Shown here piece after piece: positions 1 to 5,974 of a stretch of DNA of 5,974 nt. A model generated the notes under the pieces. It was not told where the DNA came from and ran no database searches. It saw nothing but the letters and a program-made list of their open reading frames with translations. Every line of letters starts with the position of its first letter. Position 1 is the stretch's first letter. The position numbers were made by a program, and so were the translations under genes. The stretch lies in contig DATKKS010000155.1 of assembly GCA_035542815.1 (NCBI GenBank), positions 1 through 5,974 of the forward strand, read 5' to 3'. The stretch comes from JACRLI01 sp035542815. GTDB taxonomy: Bacteria; Eisenbacteria; RBG-16-71-46; JACRLI01.

Positions 1-9
1 CCCCCGCCC

Positions 10-1569
10 CTACTCCAGGTGCACCCTCACCGGCTCGGCCTCGGCCTGCTTGCGCCGCTCGACGAACAGCAGCAGCAGCGGCAGGCACAGGAGGAACCCC
101 ACGCCCACGGTGCGGAACGCGTCCATGCAGCTCAGCAGGAAGGTCTGGCGCGAGAGGGTGGCCTCCAGCGCGGCGTAGGCCTTGGCCTGGGCGTCGAAGA
201 ACGTGACGCCGTGGGCCATGAAGCCGTGGATCATGGCGTCCAGGCGCGCGCGCACCGCCGGGTCGGAGCCGGACAGGTGCTCCAGGAGGTACTCGCGGTG
301 GACCCAGCCGCGCTGCTGCACGTAGGTGGCCATCACCGCCACGCCCACCGAGCCCCCGAGCTGGCGCATCATGTTGGTGAGCCCCGCGCCCTGGGCGATC
401 TCGGTGCCCCGGAGGCTGCGCAGCGCGCGGGTGGTGATGGGCACGAACACCAGCGACAGCCCCAGGCCGCGGATCAGCAGCGGGTTGAAGAAGTCCATCT
501 CGCCGCTCTGCAGCGTGGAGTGGGAGACCATCCAGCAGAACACCGCGAACAGCGTGAAGCCGACGGCCACCATGATCGGCGCGGCGTTGTGGCGGCGCAC
601 CAGGCGCCCCACGAACGGCATCATGAGCGCGGTCATGATGCCGCTGGGCAGGAGCGTCATGCCGGTCTGCATGGCGGTGAACCCCAGCAGCGTCTGGGCG
701 AACACCGGGAACAGGAACACCGAGCCGAAGAGGCCGAAACCGAGGACGAAGGTCAGCAGCGTGCCGGTGGCCAGCGCCCGGTTGCGCAGCACGCGCAGAT
801 TCACCACCGGATGCGCGGTGGTGAGCTCGCGCCACACGAACGCCACCAGCCCCACGGCCGCGACGATCGCCAGGGTCACGATGAACCGCGAGGAGAACCA
901 GTCCTCGCGCTCCCCGCGCTCCAGCACCACCTGCAGCGAGCCCACGCCGGCGGCCAGGAGCCCGATGCCCCACCAGTCCACCACCGAGGTGTTGTGCTCG
1001 TAGCGGGAGTTCTGGATGAAGGTCAGGGTCAAGAGCGCGGCCACGATCCCGATGGGGATGTTGACGTAGAAGATCCACGGCCAGGAGAGGTTGTCAGTGA
1101 TCCAGCCGCCCAGCACCGGCCCCAGCGTGGGCCCGGTGACCACGCCCATGCCGAACAGCGCGGTGGCGAGCCCGATCTGGGCGGGTGGAAAGGTCTCCAC
1201 CAGGATGGCCTGCGAGGTGGACAAGAGCGCGCCGCCGCCCAGACCCTGCACGAAGCGGAAGAACACCAGCTCCCACAGGCTCGAGGCGTGCCCGCACAGG
1301 ACCGAGGCCACGGTGAACAGCGCGATGGAGGCGGCGAAGTAGTTGCGGCGGCCGAAATAGGCGCTGAGCCAGCCGGTCATGGGCACCACGATCACGTTGC
1401 CCACGACGTAGGCGGTCACCACCCAGGCGATCTCGTCCAGGGTGGCGCCCAGGTTGCCCATCATCTGGGTCAGGGCGACGTTGACGATCGAGGTGTCAAT
1501 CAGCTCGATCATCGAGGCCAGGACCACCGTCCCGGCGATGATCCACTTGGTCGCGCCGCTCTCGGACAT
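10..1569 (-). CDS. emrB: DHA2-family MFS multidrug efflux transporter, EmrB/QacA type
   Basis: This 519-aa inner-membrane protein is predicted to export hydrophobic drugs or toxic compounds in exchange for protons. The length and the many hydrophobic segments fit the 14-TM DHA2 family. Visible family motifs are the TM1 motif D1 (about residues 21-34, with IDTSIVNVAL), motif A after TM2 (G66 to R75, GWLSAYFGRR), motif B in TM4 (R105-xx-Q108-G109 followed by GGG) and the antiporter motif C in TM5 (about residues 140-156, GPTLGPVLGG). A hydrophilic stretch at about 420-475 precedes the last TM, as in EmrB. The C-terminus is short and charged. The gene starts 7 nt after the stop of the adaptor gene, and no convincing Shine-Dalgarno sequence precedes its ATG, so translation is probably coupled to the upstream gene. 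The TAG stop lies 9 nt from the window edge. The family call is secure; the substrate is unknown. Confidence 0.95.
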   Translation of the reverse strand: MSESGATKWIIAGTVVLASMIELIDTSIVNVALTQMMGNLGATLDEIAWVVTAYVVGNVIVVPMTGWLSAYFGRRNYFAASIALFTVASVLCGHASSLWELVFFRFVQGLGGGALLSTSQAILVETFPPAQIGLATALFGMGVVTGPTLGPVLGGWITDNLSWPWIFYVNIPIGIVAALLTLTFIQNSRYEHNTSVVDWWGIGLLAAGVGSLQVVLERGEREDWFSSRFIVTLAIVAAVGLVAFVWRELTTAHPVVNLRVLRNRALATGTLLTFVLGFGLFGSVFLFPVFAQTLLGFTAMQTGMTLLPSGIMTALMMPFVGRLVRRHNAAPIMVAVGFTLFAVFCWMVSHSTLQSGEMDFFNPLLIRGLGLSLVFVPITTRALRSLRGTEIAQGAGLTNMMRQLGGSVGVAVMATYVQQRGWVHREYLLEHLSGSDPAVRARLDAMIHGFMAHGVTFFDAQAKAYAALEATLSRQTFLLSCMDAFRTVGVGFLLCLPLLLLFVERRKQAEAEPVRVHLE

Positions 1570-1576
1570 GGCGGGG

Positions 1577-2674
1577 CTAGCCGGTGGCCACCAGGGCTTT
1601 CACGCTCATCCCCACGCGCAGCGGGTGGGCCGGGTCGGGCGGGCCGGTGAGCACGATCTTCACCGGCACCCGTTGCACCACCTTGGTGAAGTTGCCGGTG
1701 GCGTTGTCGGGCGGCAGCAGCGCGAAGCGGGCCCCGGTGGCCGAGGCGATGGACTCCACCCGCCCCTGGAAGCGCACGCCGGGGTAGGCGTCCACCTCGA
1801 CCTCGACCGGCTGCCCCGGGCGCATGTGGGTGAGCTGGGTCTCCTTGTAGTTGGCCACCACCCACACGTCGCGGTCCTGCACGATGGAGAGGAGCGCCTG
1901 GCCCGCCTCCACCATCTGGCCCGGCTCGACGGACTTCTTGGACACGGTGCCCGCGACCGGCGCGGTCACGGTGGTGTAGGAGAGCTGCAGCCGGGCCAGA
2001 TCCAGGTCGGCGCGCTTCTGCGCCACCTGGGCGGCGGCCGCGGCCACCTGCTTGGACGCGGCGTCCAGCCGGGCGTGGGCCTCCTCGGCGGCGGCCTGCG
2101 CGTCGTCGAACTGCTGCTGGCTGATGCCGCCCTCGGCGCGCAGCGGACGGTAGCGCGCCAGGTCTGTGGCGGCCTTGCGGTCGGCGGTGCGGGACACTTC
2201 CTCGTCCGCCCGGGCCGCCGCGAGCGAGGCCACGGCGGAGGCCAGCGACGCGTTCGCCATCTCCATGCGGGCCTGGTAGTCGCCGGGCTCGATCTTCACC
2301 AGCACCTGCCCGGCGCGCACCGGCTCGTTGTCCTTGACCAGCACCCGGGTCACGTACCCGCCCACCTGCGGGATCACCGGGTCCACGTGGCCGTCAATCT
2401 GCGCGTCGTCGGTGGCCGCGTGGTGGTCGAAGAAGCTCATGGTGCGGACGCCGTACGCCGCCCCGGTGGCCACCAGGAGCCCCAGAACCACCGGCACGAT
2501 CACGCGGCCCGGGCCGGCCCGCCGCGCCGGCGGCATGGGCTCGGGCCCGGGCTCGGCCGGCTCCGCGGGGCGGTGGGTGGGCCCGGCGCCCGCGGCGCCG
2601 GACGCCGCCCGCCCGGGCACGGGCCGCAGGTCGGGCTTCGGGTCGTCGAGGGGCTGCTGCTCGGTGCTGCTCAT
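1577..2674 (-). CDS. emrA: HlyD/EmrA-family periplasmic adaptor (membrane fusion protein)
   Basis: This 365-aa adaptor would link the EmrB pump in the inner membrane to an outer-membrane TolC-type channel. The order of parts is: a Pro/Ala/Gly-rich cytoplasmic tail (1-57), a single TM anchor (about 58-78), the first half of the biotinyl-lipoyl-like domain (about 90-131, with TDDAQIDGHVDPVIPQVGG), an Ala-rich coiled-coil hairpin (about 132-228), the second lipoyl half with the classic TAPVAGTV motif (237-244), then a beta-barrel domain. The segment DNATGNFTKVVQRVPVKI (323-340) is a strong EmrA signature. The first ATG is chosen because a perfect AGGAGG lies 8 nt upstream; the internal ATG at codon 47 has no such site. 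The tail before the TM looks longer than in enterobacterial EmrA. It forms an operon with the pump gene 7 nt downstream. No outer-membrane channel and no TetR or MarR regulator is present in the window. Confidence 0.94.
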   Translation of the reverse strand: MSSTEQQPLDDPKPDLRPVPGRAASGAAGAGPTHRPAEPAEPGPEPMPPARRAGPGRVIVPVVLGLLVATGAAYGVRTMSFFDHHAATDDAQIDGHVDPVIPQVGGYVTRVLVKDNEPVRAGQVLVKIEPGDYQARMEMANASLASAVASLAAARADEEVSRTADRKAATDLARYRPLRAEGGISQQQFDDAQAAAEEAHARLDAASKQVAAAAAQVAQKRADLDLARLQLSYTTVTAPVAGTVSKKSVEPGQMVEAGQALLSIVQDRDVWVVANYKETQLTHMRPGQPVEVEVDAYPGVRFQGRVESIASATGARFALLPPDNATGNFTKVVQRVPVKIVLTGPPDPAHPLRVGMSVKALVATG

Positions 2675-2682
2675 CAGGGTCG

Positions 2683-2688
2683 CCTCCT
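2683..2688 (-). promoter_or_regulatory. Strong ribosome binding site for emrA
   Basis: A perfect AGGAGG on the minus strand is separated from the emrA ATG by 8 nt. It fixes the start of the adaptor gene and suggests that emrAB is translated efficiently in its own right rather than only by coupling to the kinase gene upstream. Confidence 0.85.
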
Positions 2689-2705
2689 GCCAGGACCGTC
2701 AGGTC

Positions 2706-2797
2706 CGATAGTCTGTTCGGGGAGAAGTACTTACGGATGCGCGCGGCCGGGGACAGGAGCAGCCCCCGGCCGTGATCCCGCCTCTCAATTGTCTATT
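2706..2797. repeat. Pair of related 12-mers in the kinase-emrA spacer
   Basis: The plus-strand 12-mers CGATAGTCTGTT (2706-2717) and CAATTGTCTATT (2786-2797) match at 9 of 12 positions and share the core GTCTRTT. They are in the same orientation, their starts are 80 bp apart, and they flank the GC hairpin. They are among the few AT-richer patches in the spacer. They could be binding sites for a regulator of emrAB, but two imperfect copies are weak evidence and chance similarity is possible. Confidence 0.25.
2744..2772 (-). terminator. GC-rich hairpin after the kinase gene, possible terminator or attenuating structure
   Basis: A perfect 9-bp inverted repeat (arms 2744-2752 and 2764-2772, CGGCCGGGG and CCCCGGCCG) encloses an 11-nt loop, 36 nt downstream of the kinase stop codon. 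Neither strand has a T-run after the stem, so it is not a canonical intrinsic terminator. It could still pause polymerase, protect a 3' end, or separate kinase transcription from emrAB. Such stems also occur by chance in DNA this GC-rich. Confidence 0.3.
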
Positions 2798-2808
2798 TGG
2801 ATGCAGTT

Positions 2809-5088
<2,280 letters not shown>

Positions 5089-5124
5089 GGCCCCAGGGTA
5101 TCCTGCGCCGGGGCGGGGTTCCAA

Positions 5125-5130
5125 TGTATA
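5125..5130 (-). promoter_or_regulatory. Possible -10 element for the kinase gene
   Basis: The minus strand reads TATACA here, about 37 nt before the kinase ATG, in the only AT-rich island of the 178-bp divergent intergenic region. Transcription from it would leave a leader of roughly 25-30 nt. No TTGACA-like -35 is found 16-18 bp upstream, where the sequence is pure GC. The call rests on composition contrast and position only. Confidence 0.3.
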
Positions 5131-5132
5131 AT
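5127..5132 (+). promoter_or_regulatory. Possible -10 element for the DUF4175-like gene
   Basis: A perfect TATAAT stands out against a GC-rich background, preceded directly by TG (one base short of the usual extended -10 spacing). It overlaps the minus-strand TATACA by four bases. The expected -35 position (about 5104-5109, TGCGCC) does not match consensus. If used, it gives a leader of about 125-130 nt before the ATG at 5267, which is long enough to hold the hairpins described below. Confidence 0.4.
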
Positions 5133-5143
5133 GCCCCCAACGC

Positions 5144-5157
5144 GGGCCGGCCGGCCC
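5144..5157. repeat. 14-bp perfect palindrome, possible operator
   Basis: GGGCCGGCCGGCCC is identical to its reverse complement. It begins 11 nt after the plus-strand TATAAT, so it would cover the start of the plus-strand transcript, a typical position for a repressor site. It is pure G+C, so chance occurrence in this genome is quite likely. Confidence 0.3.
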
Positions 5158-5191
5158 ACCACCCTCGGGCCGCCGGGGCCGAGCCGCATCC

Positions 5192-5213
5192 CCCGGGCCT
5201 TTTCGGGCCCGGG
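5192..5213 (+). other. GC hairpin in the leader of the DUF4175-like gene
   Basis: An 8-bp perfect stem (5192-5199 CCCGGGCC with 5206-5213 GGCCCGGG) encloses a 6-nt TTTTCG loop. It lies in the presumed 5' untranslated region, 53 nt before the start codon. The T-rich bases are in the loop, not after the stem, so it is not an intrinsic terminator. No known riboswitch consensus could be matched around it. Confidence 0.4.
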
Positions 5214-5227
5214 ACCCCAGCAACCGC

Positions 5228-5241
5228 CTCGCGCGTGCGAG
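5228..5241 (+). other. Small hairpin just before the Shine-Dalgarno sequence
   Basis: CTCGC (5228-5232) pairs with GCGAG (5237-5241) around a GCGT loop, ending 5 nt before the purine-rich ribosome binding site. It may help keep the site accessible or take part in alternative folding with the hairpin at 5192-5213. A 5-bp stem is weak evidence. Confidence 0.25.
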
Positions 5242-5246
5242 CGTCC

Positions 5247-5257
5247 AAGGGAAGAGG
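5247..5257 (+). promoter_or_regulatory. Ribosome binding site of the DUF4175-like gene
   Basis: The purine stretch AAGGGAAGAGG ends 9 nt before the ATG at 5267. It supports that start codon, which also coincides with the beginning of a plausible amphipathic N-terminus and a first TM segment. Confidence 0.7.
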
Positions 5258-5266
5258 CTTATCCGC

Positions 5267-5974
5267 ATGGGATTCTCCGACAGCTACCGTCTCTTCCTGG
5301 GCTGGCTCCGGCGGGAGCGGGCCCGGCACCTGGCCGGGCTCGCCCTGTACGGGCTGGTGCGCTTTCTGGCCGCCGCCGGCCTGGGGTGGCTCGCGGCCAT
5401 CACGCTGGGGCTCTCGCCCCTGCCCGCCGCGCCGCTGCTGGTCGCCGCGCTGGCCTTCACCGCCGCGGCGCTCCTGTTCTACCTGGCGCTGCCGCTGCTG
5501 CGCGCGCCGGGCCTGCGGGGTTTCGCCCACCTGGTGGACCGGGCCTTCCCGGACCTCAAGGACCGCACCATCAGCGCGCTGGAGCTGGGCGGGCAGCTGG
5601 AGCGGGACACCCGGGCCCGCCCGGCCGCGCCGGCGGGGGCGTCCGCCGCGCCGGGCGCCACCGCGCCGGTGCTCCGCTACGAGCCGGCCTTCGTGGCGGC
5701 GCTGGTGGATGACGCCCGCACCCGCACCGCCGCGCTGGCCGTGCGGCCGGCGCTGGCCCCGCGCGGCCTGGGCCGCTGGGCCGGGACGCTGGCCGGGGTG
5801 GCCGCCCTCACCGGGGCGCTGCTGGCGCTCTCCCCCAACCAGTTCGGCGCCTCCGCGCGCCGCCTGCTGCACCCGCGCCAGGGCCGCCCGCCCTTCGGGC
5901 TGCGGGTGAGCCCGGGCGACCAGACCGTGCACCCGGGGGAGGACGTGACCATCACCGCGCAGGTGCGCGGCGCC
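5267..5974 (+). CDS. DUF4175-like membrane protein, N-terminal part (cut by the window edge)
   Basis: The reading frame is open from ATG 5267 to the last base (236 codons, no stop), so the C-terminal part is outside the window. Two close TM segments (about 26-48 and 57-77) are followed by HLVDRAFPDLKDRTISALEL (88-107), which resembles the conserved segment after TM2 of DUF4175-like proteins. A soluble region rich in Ala and Pro follows, then a third TM (about 169-188). After it, FGLRVSPGDQTVHPGEDVTITAQV (210-233) looks like the start of an extracytoplasmic Ig-like beta domain. From memory, this order of two TMs, a cytoplasmic segment, a third TM and a beta domain is how such proteins from Gemmatimonadota-type lineages begin; full members are usually much longer (700-1000+ aa) and often sit near MoxR/BatA/DUF58 genes. 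Its biochemical role is not known. It is divergent from the kinase gene, 178 bp away. The family name is a recognition from memory, not a search result. Confidence 0.72.
   Translation, partial: MGFSDSYRLFLGWLRRERARHLAGLALYGLVRFLAAAGLGWLAAITLGLSPLPAAPLLVAALAFTAAALLFYLALPLLRAPGLRGFAHLVDRAFPDLKDRTISALELGGQLERDTRARPAAPAGASAAPGATAPVLRYEPAFVAALVDDARTRTAALAVRPALAPRGLGRWAGTLAGVAALTGALLALSPNQFGASARRLLHPRQGRPPFGLRVSPGDQTVHPGEDVTITAQVRGA

Noticed and set aside
67..80. Short CAG/GCA trinucleotide repeat
   Set aside because: It simply encodes a Leu run in the last transmembrane helix of the EmrB-type pump.
19..1650. A 543-codon plus-strand open frame antisense to emrB
   Set aside because: It is rich in His, Gln, Arg and Gly with no recognisable fold and lies opposite a well-supported MFS transporter.
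2534..2536. Alternative emrA start at codon 47
   Set aside because: No Shine-Dalgarno precedes it, whereas the first ATG has a perfect AGGAGG at 8-nt spacing.
5192..5213. Intrinsic terminator
   Set aside because: The T-run is in the loop, not after the stem, and the structure lies between divergent promoters and a start codon.
5186..5257. Possible SAM-type riboswitch suggested by AGCAACCG after a GC hairpin
   Set aside because: There is no kink-turn GATGA-like element, no matching closing P1 stem and no methionine or SAM gene downstream; only a short sequence resemblance remains.

Overview
The window comes from a very GC-rich genome (roughly 70% or more by eye, with codon third positions almost all G or C). 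The likely host is a Gram-negative (diderm) bacterium, because an EmrA-type periplasmic adaptor sits next to an EmrB-type pump. The Ser/Thr kinase-TolB-TPR fusion and the DUF4175-like membrane protein are typical of Gemmatimonadota, Acidobacteriota, Candidatus Eisenbacteria and similar soil or sediment lineages. This is an inference from gene content; there is no rRNA or other phylogenetic marker here.

Layout, left to right: (1) 10-1569, minus strand, a DHA2-family 14-TM drug:H+ antiporter (EmrB/QacA type). (2) 1577-2674, minus strand, its HlyD/EmrA-family membrane fusion protein, ending 7 nt before the pump gene, so the two form an emrAB operon. (3) 2675-2808, a 134-bp spacer with a strong emrA ribosome binding site, a 9-bp GC hairpin and two related 12-mers. 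(4) 2809-5088, minus strand, a 759-aa protein with a Hanks-type Ser/Thr kinase domain, a TolB-N-like domain and about seven TPR repeats, with no visible transmembrane segment. (5) 5089-5266, a 178-bp divergent intergenic region with one AT-rich island carrying -10-like hexamers on both strands, a 14-bp perfect palindrome and GC hairpins. (6) 5267-5974, plus strand, the N-terminal 236 codons of a DUF4175-like membrane protein that runs off the window edge.

Working together: EmrA and EmrB would form an inner-membrane/periplasmic efflux complex that needs an outer-membrane TolC-like channel, which is not encoded here. The kinase is co-oriented upstream of emrAB but separated by a hairpin-bearing spacer, so read-through is possible but unproven. 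The kinase and the DUF4175-like gene are divergently transcribed and may share a promoter region. No mobile element, CRISPR array, tRNA, rRNA or integration scar was seen. I do not see a clearly novel multi-gene system; the most unusual points are the apparently soluble kinase-TolB-TPR protein and the shared, structured divergent intergenic region.
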